DNA from: Bradyrhizobium sp. BTAi1
GTDB taxonomy: Bacteria; Pseudomonadota; Alphaproteobacteria; Rhizobiales; Xanthobacteraceae
DNA length: 64,000 bases
Direction: 5' to 3'
Assembly: GCF_000015165.1 (NCBI RefSeq)
Contig: NC_009485.1
Location: forward strand, 7,645,501 to 7,709,500
Below the pieces are notes generated by a model. That model was not told the origin of the DNA. It did no database searches and saw nothing but the letters and a program-made list of their open reading frames with translations. Within the stretch, counting starts at the first letter, position 1; every line of letters begins with the position of its first letter. This document shows positions 35,014 through 42,795 of the stretch, one piece after another. The translations under genes and the position numbers were made by a program.

Positions 35014-36160
35014 CGGGGATCAACTCGCCATAGAGATAGTCGATGCTGTCGGCGAGTTCCCGGGCATTGAGCTCGACGCAGCGCAGGTAGATCGCCGTGC
35101 TCTGGATCGAACTGTGCCCCAGCAAGACCTGGACGATCTTCAGCGGATTGAGGTCAGGCGTGATCGATGCCTGTCGCTGTAATCGCACCAGCATCGTCAT
35201 CGCAAAGGTATGGCGCAACCAATGCAATGAACCCGCCACACCGGCAGCCCGGAAGGCTTCCGCAAACACCGCAGTCAATCGCGTCTTGCTGACGGCATTC
35301 CCCTGAAGATTGAGGAAGAGCGCCGATGGCGACCGATAATTTGACCGTTGGCGACGCAACGCCCGTACCTGCGGCGTGCGCACTTCGTCGATATAGCGCT
35401 GCGTGCGGTCAACCAAGCGGATCGGCGGGTAGATCGTGCGAGGCTTGTCGCCCTTGGTGATCGTCAAGGGCACGCCGACTAGCGGATGATCCTCGTCATC
35501 AAGATGTGCTGTCTCCGGGACCTGGAAGACAGCCAAGCCGCAAAGCTCCTTGCGCCGCAATCCCGTCGCCAGCGCCCATTCCGCCATCAGGCGGTAGGGC
35601 ATCTCCAACAGGGCGAAGACCCGACGCAACTGATCGACCCGCAACGGTCGCGGCAAGCGCTCATGCTCGGCAACAGTCAGGATGTTTGCCGCCACGACAC
35701 CGGGACGCGCATCGACATGCGCAAGGAACGCTTGTCGCCGACCAGAGCCCACCCGCACGTCGACAAAGTGGAACGGCAAGGCCTCGATCCAGCCGCGTCC
35801 CTGCGCCCAGGCATAAAACCGGCAGACCGTGCGAACCCGATCATTCACCGTCGACCGCGCGTATGGCCGCTTCGTATGCGGGCTCGGCTGTGAGAGCATG
35901 CGGTTGCGCCAGGCCGCAATCTCCGCCTCGCCGACCCCGCGCCAATTGAGCCCGGATTGCTCCAGGCTGTCGAACCAGTCATGCAGGTGCTCGCCGTAGG
36001 TCCGAATCGTTTCAGCCGCATGGCTGCGGCCCGGTATGGTCGCCAACTCCATCAGCCAGGCAAACGCCGGCTCGATGATCGCCATCCGCTCCGACACCAG
36101 AATCGGAAAGCCTGCCGGGATTGCGGCATAGCCCATCGCCGCCTTGATGATCCGCGCCAT
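35003..36160 (-). CDS. tyrosine recombinase 1 of the trio (TnpA/XerC-like)
   Basis: A 385-aa XerC/D-like integrase. A core-binding SAM-like domain is followed by catalytic residues in order: Arg in ALATGLRRKELCGLAVF, His-x-x-Arg in SLHWLRHTFAMTMLV, His in VQVLLGHSSIQSTAIYL with the Tyr nucleophile near the C-terminus. The start MARIIKAAMGYAAIP (complement of 36158-36160) was preferred over 25 upstream codons because family resemblance begins there and AGAGGAC lies before it. It is first in the operon, about 375 bases from the right terminal repeat. Confidence 0.85.
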   Translation of the reverse strand: MARIIKAAMGYAAIPAGFPILVSERMAIIEPAFAWLMELATIPGRSHAAETIRTYGEHLHDWFDSLEQSGLNWRGVGEAEIAAWRNRMLSQPSPHTKRPYARSTVNDRVRTVCRFYAWAQGRGWIEALPFHFVDVRVGSGRRQAFLAHVDARPGVVAANILTVAEHERLPRPLRVDQLRRVFALLEMPYRLMAEWALATGLRRKELCGLAVFQVPETAHLDDEDHPLVGVPLTITKGDKPRTIYPPIRLVDRTQRYIDEVRTPQVRALRRQRSNYRSPSALFLNLQGNAVSKTRLTAVFAEAFRAAGVAGSLHWLRHTFAMTMLVRLQRQASITPDLNPLKIVQVLLGHSSIQSTAIYLRCVELNARELADSIDYLYGELIPDGR

Positions 36161-36535
36161 ACTGTCCTCTTTGGTCCTCGCCGTCCGAAACGGCAAAAGA
36201 CGCCGAGCTCGGCGCAACTCCCTGTACAGCAACAAAGAAGACAGCTTCCCGAACCAGCTGTTATTAAGCGGAGCGCCTGCGGCGCACTCTTTTGTTTAGA
36301 ATGCGAGGGGTTCCCCTCGCGCTCTCCCGTTCGCCACGTGGCAGGGTTGCAGGACTTCGCCTGCAACCATTTGACTAGTTTGTGGTGTCGCCGCCGCGTC
36401 AAGCATTGTCCTCGCTACGCTGCGGGAACGCTTGACTCGGACGTCTACGTGCCCTCCTCAAAATGCCCCACGCATATGAACCATAACGATGACAGCCACA
36501 CGACTCTAACAGGACAGTTCGAGCACAGAACCTAA
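36161..36535. other. right terminal region of the transposon
   Basis: Non-coding. It holds a perfect hairpin GCGAGGGG / CCCCTCGC (36303-36320) and a GCGCCTGCGGCGC palindrome just before it, then the terminal inverted repeat (36506-36535). It presumably carries the recombinase promoter and binding sites. Confidence 0.5.
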
Positions 36536-36904
36536 CATGTTTTCCCGGGTGACGTTTTCGTCGAGGCTGATTTCGTGCGGATCGTTGGCGGTGTCGATGA
36601 CGCAACGGATCGGCTCGGTCTTCTTGATCTCCTTGCGCTTGACACGCAGAAGCTGCGCCAGCCGGCGGCCTTCGCCGATGGTGACAAAATAGAACCCGGT
36701 GGCCGCGCCACCCGCATCCAGTTCCGGCTCGACGACAAGGTTTTGCAGGATGCCCTTCGCGGCGATGCTGGCCGCATAGGCCTCAATCGACGCCTCGCTG
36801 TGCGGCGTCTTGCGGGCATTTTTCGGGGATTTCTTGAGCTTGTTGAGCGGAATGAAACGCTCAGTCCCGCTCTCGACAACGGTTTCGACATTCTTGGCAG
36901 ACAT
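36536..36904 (-). pseudogene. ParB-like protein, N-terminal part
   Basis: Encodes the first 123 residues: MSAKNVETVVESGTERFIPL, then the ParB box II/III-type region (VTIGEGRRLAQLLRVKRKEI and EISLDENVTRENM). The GEGRR element corresponds to the CTP-binding GERR motif of ParB. After codon 123 the frame runs into the transposon and adds LGSVLELSC before a stop. The start follows AAGGAGCAAGATC, the same ribosome-binding site as the DUF932 gene. The remainder of the gene lies at 28325-29995. Confidence 0.9.
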
Positions 36905-37309
36905 GATCTTGCTCCTTTGAGCTTGGGTTGCAGCGCTGCGCTGCACCCCTGCCTCGCGGCGAGCAGCGGGGTAGCAAGGGCAAGAGAACTCTTCGGCACC
37001 GTGGAATAAATGGAGGGGCCCCGGCTTTCGGGGAGGAGGCCGTTTATGCCGCGAAAGGCCGAAGAATTTTCTTGTCCCGCGCGAGGGCGGAGCCATTAGC
37101 AAACCGGCAGGAGCATCTGGCGAGTGCCGGGAAAACGGGATGCACTGTTCTTCCGCGTTTCTGGATTCTGAGTAGAAACAGCAATCGTCGGGCCAGAATC
37201 CAATTCCTTCCCCGGAAAACGCGGCATCGAAGTGGCCTCGATTCTGGAGACCGCGTCAGTGGTTGCAACGTGGAATGTTGCGGCGTCCAGCGCCTATTAT
37301 GTGCGCGGC
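36902..37309. repeat. duplicated divergent leader, right copy
   Basis: Nearly identical to 26331-26744. Here it separates the ParB-like gene (left) from the intact relaxase (right). It should contain both promoters. Confidence 0.85.
37163..37201. promoter_or_regulatory. GGATTCTG...CAGAATCC inverted repeat before the relaxase
   Basis: Arms at 37163-37170 and 37194-37201, 23 bases apart; the right arm ends 30 bases before the relaxase start. The position fits an operator bound by a relaxosome protein or part of an origin of transfer. Confidence 0.5.
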
Positions 37310-39988
37310 GCCGAATACTATCTTGGCAGCCGAGAGCCGGAGGGCGTCTGGTATGCGCCGCGCGGCGACCTCGGCCGGCGGGATGCAGCAACGGTCCAGC
37401 GACAAGAATTCGCCCGCCTCTATGAAGGGCTCGGCGAGAACGGGCAGTCGCTCATCACCAACTCAGGCGGCAAGGCGATTCGGCGTGTCCCCGCCTTCGA
37501 CCTGACATTTTCCGCGCCGCGCTCGGTGTCGCTGGCGTGGGCATTCGCGGATGAGGATCTGCGGCGCAACCTCGAAGCTGCCCAGGAGCGCGCCGTCCGT
37601 GCCACCCTTGCCACGATCGAGCAGGAAGCCATATACGCGCGCCGCGGCAAAGATGGCGCATACGTCGAAAAGGTCGCGCTGACGGCCGCGTTGTTCCAGC
37701 ACGGCGAAAGCCGACCGGCGGAGCATGCCGATGGTCGCCTCTTCGGTGATCCGAACCTTCACACCCATGCCGTCGTCCTGAACATGGCGACACGCGCCGA
37801 CGGCACGGTGGGTGCACTGCATTCCACCGTCTTGCGCGACTGGAAGATGGCGGCCGGCGCTGTCTATCATGCCGCCCTCGCAAACGAGATGACCGATCTC
37901 GGCTTCGGCATCGATCGTGTCGGGCGGAACGGCACGTTCGAGCTGGCCGGCATCGGCGACCAAGCCATCACCTATTTTTCTGCGCGGCGGCAGGAAATCG
38001 AAAAGGAGCTGGCGGAGGCGGGCACGACCAGCGGTTCATCGGCTGCGCTGGCCTCCGCTGTCGCCAAATCAACGCGCCACGCGAAAGAGCTGGACGCTGA
38101 TCGCGAGACCGTCTGGCGTGAGGCGGCGCAATCGGCCGGTCTTGACGGTGATATCCGCGCGGCGCTCCAGCAGCGATCTGCCCGGGAGTTTGTCGTCGGG
38201 GATGCCGGGCGCATCTTCGCCGAGCGGGTGGCGACATTGCCGGCAGAATTGACGCAGCATGAAAGCGTCGTCGACCGCCGCGAATTGGTTCGCTCCGTTC
38301 ACGCGGCAAGTGTCGGGCTCGGCCTGCCACTGTCGCGGGTTGACGGGGAGGTCGATCAGCTTGTCACCTCCGGGACATTCGTCGAAATCGGCCGCGATGC
38401 TATCGGTCAGGTGCGCTATTCGACGCCGGAGATGATCGCGATCGAGCGTGATCTGGTTGCGACCGCCTCAAGACTGGCTGACCGGCGCGGGGTCGGGATC
38501 GATCCTGCCGACATCAAGGCGCGAAGCGCTGCGCAAGGGTTGAGCGCCGAACAGACCTTCGCCGCTGAAGCCGCAACCGGCCCAAACGCCATCGTCGTCA
38601 TCGAAGGCGCGCCCGGCTCAGGCAAGACCACGACGCTCGCGCCGATCGTCGGGGCCTATCAAGCGGCGGGGCATCGCGTCATCGGCACGGCCACCGCCTG
38701 GCGTGTCGCCCGCGCCATTCAGCAGGACCTGAACATCGAAGCGCGGGCCACCGCGTCCTGGGTCGAACGCCTCAAGAAGGGCGAGCGCTTCCTTGACGAC
38801 AAGTCGGTTCTCATCGTGGATGAAGCCGGCCTTCTGTCCTCGCGGGAGATGCATGCGCTGCTGTCGGAGGTCGAACGCGCGCAAGCCAAGGCGATCCTCG
38901 TCGGCGATCGCCGGCAATTGCAGGCGATCGGCGCGGGCCCGGGCCTCGATCTCGTCGTTCGCAGTGTCGAGGCCACGCGCGTTGACACCATTGTCCGCCA
39001 GCGTGACGCCTGGGCGCGGCAGGCCGTGACGGATTTTGGCACGGGTCGGGCCAATGAGGCGCTTGACGCATTCCAGGCGCACGGCTGCTTCGAAGAAGCT
39101 CCCACCTACCGGGCTACGCTGCAGCGGATCGTCGAACTCCGGAACCATGCAAGAGCCGAGCATCCCGACAGCTTCACCCTCCTGATCGCCCGGACCAACA
39201 AGCAGGTCGCGGATATCTCGCGGGCGGTTCGCGCTGAACTCAAACGTGAGGGCGTCATTCACAGCGCGGAAGCCAGCGTCGAGGCGGTCACGCCATCGGG
39301 TCAGACAACCCGCATCGAAATCGCGGCCGGCGACCAAATCCGCTTCCAGCTCCGCAACGATCAGCTTGGTGTCGTCAACGGCACGGTTGCGACCGTGACC
39401 GCCGTCCATCCCGATCCGTCGAAAGAACCGAGTACGCCCGGCAACATCCGCATTGAGGCGGTCATCGACAGGCGCCGCATCAGCTTTGTTCCCGCCGACA
39501 TCGCCGACGAGCGCGGGCGAGCCAGGCTCGGCTGGGCCTACGCAAGCACCGTGCACGGCGCGCAGGGCATGACCGTCGATCGGGCGGTCGTCCTGCTCGA
39601 TCCCCGGTTCGATCGCCATGCCGCCTATGTAGCCGCAAGCCGCGCCCGCGACGAAACCCGGCTCGTCGTCGATCGCTCCCAGATAGAGGCGCTTCTTTCT
39701 TCCCGTCTGCCGCTGGATCGCACACAGCAGGCCGAACCCGCATCCGCGGAAGACCGGCGCGCGCAGCTCGCCGGGCGATTGTCCAGCGGACACACCAAGA
39801 CGTCGACGATCGCCGTGATCGAACAGGCCGCTCTCCCGGTGAAACATGCCGACCGACTTCACAGCCGGCCATCGGCAGATCGGGCGATGCAGCCGCCCAC
39901 AAAGCCACCTGCCGCGCAGGAGGCCGCCCGCGCCGCTCCGCGATCCAGCGCGCGCACACCTGACCGCGGGTTGGAATATGGCCGTTGA
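37232..39988 (+). CDS. MobF-type conjugative relaxase-helicase (TrwC/TraA-like)
   Basis: A 918-aa bifunctional enzyme that nicks the transfer origin and unwinds DNA. In the relaxase domain (~1-300), TFSAPRSVSLAWAF is followed by the metal-binding three-His motif GDPNLHTHAVVLN. The N-terminal Tyr pair candidates are in SSAYYVRGAEYYLG. In the helicase domain, Walker A is EGAPGSGKTTTLAP (~450), Walker B is SVLIVDEAGLLSSREM (~525) and a UvrD-like motif is RLGWAYASTVHGAQGMTVDR (~765). GTG at 37232 was chosen; a later start would remove conserved sequence. The ~920 aa length is normal for rhizobial MobF relaxases. The next gene overlaps its stop. Confidence 0.92.
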   Translation: MASILETASVVATWNVAASSAYYVRGAEYYLGSREPEGVWYAPRGDLGRRDAATVQRQEFARLYEGLGENGQSLITNSGGKAIRRVPAFDLTFSAPRSVSLAWAFADEDLRRNLEAAQERAVRATLATIEQEAIYARRGKDGAYVEKVALTAALFQHGESRPAEHADGRLFGDPNLHTHAVVLNMATRADGTVGALHSTVLRDWKMAAGAVYHAALANEMTDLGFGIDRVGRNGTFELAGIGDQAITYFSARRQEIEKELAEAGTTSGSSAALASAVAKSTRHAKELDADRETVWREAAQSAGLDGDIRAALQQRSAREFVVGDAGRIFAERVATLPAELTQHESVVDRRELVRSVHAASVGLGLPLSRVDGEVDQLVTSGTFVEIGRDAIGQVRYSTPEMIAIERDLVATASRLADRRGVGIDPADIKARSAAQGLSAEQTFAAEAATGPNAIVVIEGAPGSGKTTTLAPIVGAYQAAGHRVIGTATAWRVARAIQQDLNIEARATASWVERLKKGERFLDDKSVLIVDEAGLLSSREMHALLSEVERAQAKAILVGDRRQLQAIGAGPGLDLVVRSVEATRVDTIVRQRDAWARQAVTDFGTGRANEALDAFQAHGCFEEAPTYRATLQRIVELRNHARAEHPDSFTLLIARTNKQVADISRAVRAELKREGVIHSAEASVEAVTPSGQTTRIEIAAGDQIRFQLRNDQLGVVNGTVATVTAVHPDPSKEPSTPGNIRIEAVIDRRRISFVPADIADERGRARLGWAYASTVHGAQGMTVDRAVVLLDPRFDRHAAYVAASRARDETRLVVDRSQIEALLSSRLPLDRTQQAEPASAEDRRAQLAGRLSSGHTKTSTIAVIEQAALPVKHADRLHSRPSADRAMQPPTKPPAAQEAARAAPRSSARTPDRGLEYGR

Positions 39989-40235
39989 GCGGAAAGCGGC
40001 TCGCCCACCGCGGCGGCCGGCGACAGGGCGACGAAGAAATCTGGACAAGGAGGCCGGCTGGTCGGTTGAATTCGAGATCGACCGCTCTCTTCGCGTTTCC
40101 GACGCCGAGATCCAGGTGTTGGAAACCTGGCTCGGCAAGCAACTGGATGCGCTGTTTGGGGGTGCTCGCTCACCACGAAGCGGCACCGCCGTGCCCGATG
40201 AGCCGATGAACCCTCTAATACGGAAGCGGGGATGA
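39978..40235 (+). CDS. small protein coupled to the relaxase
   Basis: An 85-aa basic protein starting MAVERKAARPPRRPATGRRR, then a predicted helical acidic part (VSDAEIQVLETWLGKQLDAL). The ATG lies 11 bases inside the end of the relaxase gene, so it is very likely translated from the same mRNA. No named family is recognised. It could be a relaxase accessory factor. Confidence 0.6.
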   Translation: MAVERKAARPPRRPATGRRRNLDKEAGWSVEFEIDRSLRVSDAEIQVLETWLGKQLDALFGGARSPRSGTAVPDEPMNPLIRKRG

Positions 40236-40366
40236 CGCCCGATGGGCTGCATGGGTCCCAGGACGGCGATACTTCCACTCGCGGAAAACAAACAAATCCG
40301 TCGGAATTGTCAGATCTTGATGTATTCATTGACATCACGAGTCTTTTGATGTAAGAATTTCCATCA

Positions 40367-40645
40367 ATGGCCAAAGCGCGCAAGATCACGCGAACCCGGC
40401 TTGTCGTCAGCCCCGGCTTCGCCGAACTGGTTGTGTGGGAAGTTCCCGAGCCCATCTCGGGCAGTCCGCACAAGTACAAATACCGGCTCGCCTATGTGGT
40501 GAACGGCGTCTGCCGCGTGCGTTACGACAATGAGCGCGGCAAGGGCGATCATCGCCACCTGGATGGCAAGGAAAGCCCTTATGCGTTTCGTGGTCTGGAG
40601 CGGCTGCTGGCGGATTTTTGGCGCGACGTGAATAAACGGAGATAG
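40367..40645 (+). CDS. TumE-type toxin (DUF6516)
   Basis: A 92-aa basic protein: MAKARKITRTRLVVSPGFAE, then VPEPISGSPHKYKYRLAYVV and YDNERGKGDHRHLDGKE. This is the pattern of TumE/DUF6516 proteins, described as toxins of type II pairs, with the toxin gene first. The partner gene starts 3 bases after the stop. The upstream ~130 bases (40236-40366) are AT-richer and probably hold an autoregulated promoter. Toxic activity is inferred from the family. Confidence 0.75.
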   Translation: MAKARKITRTRLVVSPGFAELVVWEVPEPISGSPHKYKYRLAYVVNGVCRVRYDNERGKGDHRHLDGKESPYAFRGLERLLADFWRDVNKRR

Positions 40646-40648
40646 AGC

Positions 40649-40996
40649 ATGCGGACGGTTATCCTGGGCGTCGAGACACAAAACGACCTGACGCGCCGCA
40701 TCCTGGCGACTGCGCACGGGCAGCGTAAGGCTGGCGACGACCGAATTTCATTCGAGAGTGTCAGCGACCTTTGGCGGGTGCTGGCGCCCAAGCGCATGGA
40801 GATCGTGCGCGCGATGACCGGAGCCGGCCCGCTGACGATCCGGGAGGTCGCGCGTCGGGTCGATCGAGACTTCAAGGGGGTTCATTCCGACGTGACGCTG
40901 CTGCTGGGCGCGGGGATTTTGGAGCGGACGGAACGTGGGGGCGTTGAATTTCCCTATGACCGCGTTCATGTGGAATTTGACTTGATGGCGGCGTGA
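40649..40996 (+). CDS. TumA-type antitoxin, winged-HTH protein
   Basis: A 115-aa protein of the HVO_A0114/TumA DNA-binding type. The HTH lies in GPLTIREVARRVDRDFKGVH and a wing in LLGAGILERTERGGVEFPYD. N-terminal ~50 residues (FESVSDLWRVLAPKRMEIVR) are typical of the group. The gene is coupled to the toxin gene and located directly before the serine recombinase. This position favours keeping the integrated element in the genome. Confidence 0.78.
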   Translation: MRTVILGVETQNDLTRRILATAHGQRKAGDDRISFESVSDLWRVLAPKRMEIVRAMTGAGPLTIREVARRVDRDFKGVHSDVTLLLGAGILERTERGGVEFPYDRVHVEFDLMAA

Positions 40997-41071
40997 CGTC
41001 CCCGCCCGATCAATAGTAAGATTGAAACAGCGCGATCACGCGAAATCGCGCGAGACCGTAGAGATTTGTCA

Positions 41072-42763
41072 ATGACCCAGAACTTGCAATCAAGAACAAG
41101 TCTTGCCGCAACGGACTGTCCCGCGCCGTTGAGAGCCGCTGTTTATCTGCGGGTCTCGACCGGGCGGCAGGCGGAGGGCGAGGTGTCGATTCCTTCGCAG
41201 CGCGACTTGACCACGCGTCATTGTCTGTCGAGCGGCTGGACTGTCGTCGATGAGTATGTCGAGCCCGGGGCCAGCGCGACCGACGATCGGCGGCCTGTGT
41301 TTCAGGCGATGCTGGAACGGGCCTGTGACGCAGATCATCCTTATGATGTCATCGTCGTGCATTCCTTTTCGCGGTTTTTCCGCGACGGGGCCACGATGGA
41401 GTTGACGATCCGCAAGCTTCGCCGTCACGGCGTTGAGGTCGTCTCGATGACGCAGCCGACTGGCACCGATCCGTCGCAGGAGATGATGCGCCAGATCATC
41501 GGCATCTTCGACGAGTACACCTCGAAGGAAAACGGCAAGAACGTCACGAGGGCGATGAAGGAGAACGCCAAACAAGGGTTCTGGAACGGCGCTTCAGCTC
41601 CGCTCGGTTACTCCATTGTCGAAGCCGAGCGGCGGGGGCAGAAAATCAAGAAGCACCTGGCCGTCGAGCCCGTCGAGGCCGAGACCGTCCGGCTCATCTT
41701 TCGCCTCTACGCGGAAGGTGACACCAGGACCGGCACCCCACCGCTCGGCATCAAGCAACTGGTCAAATGGCTCAACGGACGTGGTTATCGGACCAAGGCG
41801 GGCGGGACCTTTGGCGTCGGTCCCGCGCACCATATCCTGACCAACACCGTCTATGTTGGCCGCTGGCGTTACAATGTTCGGTCCGCCAGGACGGGCGAAT
41901 GTAAACCCGCCTCGGAAATCGTCGAGATCGCAACTCCCACCATTGTCGAGCAAGACCTGTTCGATCGCGTCCAGGCCCGCCTCGTGGCCAATAATCCCAA
42001 GGTCACAGCCCCGCGTGTGGTCACTGGTCCGATCCTTCTGACCGGACTTGCCAAATGTGCTCATTGCGGCGGGGGGATGACGCAGCGGACCGGAACCTCC
42101 AGCACGGGGCGCATCTACGCCTATTACACCTGCGCCAGCCGTGCGCAGAAGGGACCAACGGCCTGTCGGGGGAACACGATCCGGATGGCTTTCCTGGATG
42201 ATCTGGTTCTGACGGCGCTCAAGGAGAACATGTTCACGCCCGAGCGTCTGACCGAACTGCTCTCCGCGATTGCCGCCCGGCGCCGGGAACGCACCGCCGC
42301 CGTTGATCGCCGCCTCGCTTCGTTGAAATCCCAGGTCGTCGATGCCGAAGATCGCCTCAAGCGGCTCTATCGCGGAATCGAGGAGGGCATCGTCGAACTC
42401 GACGATCTTCTTCGCGAGCGAATCGTCGAACTCAAAGCCGACCGCGAGAAGGCTCAAGCGGCCTATGACCACGCAGCATCGCAAGCGCTGCCATCGGCCA
42501 GCATTGACCCTGAAAAGGTTGCTGCGTTCAGCAATCTCATGACCGATCTCCTCGATAATGGCGAAACGCCCGCGCGCAAGGCGTATCTGCGCACGCTGAT
42601 CGGCGCTATCATTGTCGGTGACAAATCGGTGAAAATCGTCGGCAGCAAGGAAGCCGTCAGAGCGGCTATTCTCGGCAAACCCAGCCCCCTCCAAAACGTT
42701 CGTGGTTTGGGACCGGAATGGCGCGCCCGGAACGATTCGAACGTCCGACCCTCAGATTCGTAG
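41072..42763 (+). CDS. large serine recombinase (site-specific integrase)
   Basis: A 563-aa serine integrase. The resolvase domain has the nucleophile region AAVYLRVSTGRQAEGEVSIP (Ser in RVST), VVHSFSRFFRDGATMEL and the long E helix (MMRQIIGIFDEYTSKEN). The recombinase domain includes GASAPLGYSIVE and GIKQLVKWLNGRGYRTKAGG. The zinc ribbon is CAHCGGGMTQRTG...YYTCASR...TACRGN, followed by a coiled coil (~415-475). ATG 41072 was chosen; a TTG two codons earlier is possible. The last ~15 codons are the complement of the tRNA-Arg 3' half. The C-terminus is thus written by the attachment site and would differ in the excised circle. Confidence 0.9.
   Translation: MTQNLQSRTSLAATDCPAPLRAAVYLRVSTGRQAEGEVSIPSQRDLTTRHCLSSGWTVVDEYVEPGASATDDRRPVFQAMLERACDADHPYDVIVVHSFSRFFRDGATMELTIRKLRRHGVEVVSMTQPTGTDPSQEMMRQIIGIFDEYTSKENGKNVTRAMKENAKQGFWNGASAPLGYSIVEAERRGQKIKKHLAVEPVEAETVRLIFRLYAEGDTRTGTPPLGIKQLVKWLNGRGYRTKAGGTFGVGPAHHILTNTVYVGRWRYNVRSARTGECKPASEIVEIATPTIVEQDLFDRVQARLVANNPKVTAPRVVTGPILLTGLAKCAHCGGGMTQRTGTSSTGRIYAYYTCASRAQKGPTACRGNTIRMAFLDDLVLTALKENMFTPERLTELLSAIAARRRERTAAVDRRLASLKSQVVDAEDRLKRLYRGIEEGIVELDDLLRERIVELKADREKAQAAYDHAASQALPSASIDPEKVAAFSNLMTDLLDNGETPARKAYLRTLIGAIIVGDKSVKIVGSKEAVRAAILGKPSPLQNVRGLGPEWRARNDSNVRPSDS
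42719..42763. other. probable attachment-site junction (island right end)
   Basis: The 45-base overlap of recombinase gene and tRNA 3' half. The matching repeat that would mark the other end of the element was not seen elsewhere in the window. Confidence 0.5.
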
Positions 42764-42795
42764 TCTGATGCTCTATCCAGCTGAGCTACGGGCGC
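42719..42795 (-). tRNA. tRNA-Arg (ACG)
   Basis: Minus strand, 77 nt including an encoded 3' CCA (complement of 42719-42721). Acceptor stem GCGCCCG / CGGGCGC, D arm GCTCAGCTGGATAGAGC, anticodon stem TCAGA/TCTGA with loop CTACGAA (anticodon ACG) and T loop GTTCGAATC are all present. The 3' end faces the island and overlaps the serine recombinase gene. This makes it the likely integration site and the island/chromosome border. Confidence 0.93.

Larger units (their letters stand above)
30002..36535 (-). mobile_element. Tn554-like transposon with three tyrosine recombinases
   Basis: A 6534-bp unit with imperfect terminal inverted repeats: TTAGGTT at 30002-30008 and its complement AACCTAA at 36529-36535, followed inward by TGTCCTGTTAG (30019-30029) and its complement (near 36505-36515). 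Gene order from the right end is: 385-aa, 603-aa and 624-aa tyrosine recombinases with overlapping or touching ends, a DUF6262 protein and a pRiA4b-ORF3-type protein. Tn554 has tnpA (361 aa), tnpB (630 aa) and a small tnpC. It sits in the ParB-like gene without a target duplication. Confidence 0.85.

Noticed and set aside
38618..40291. Long minus-strand open frame opposite the relaxase
   Set aside because: Antisense of the helicase domain; no recognisable motifs.
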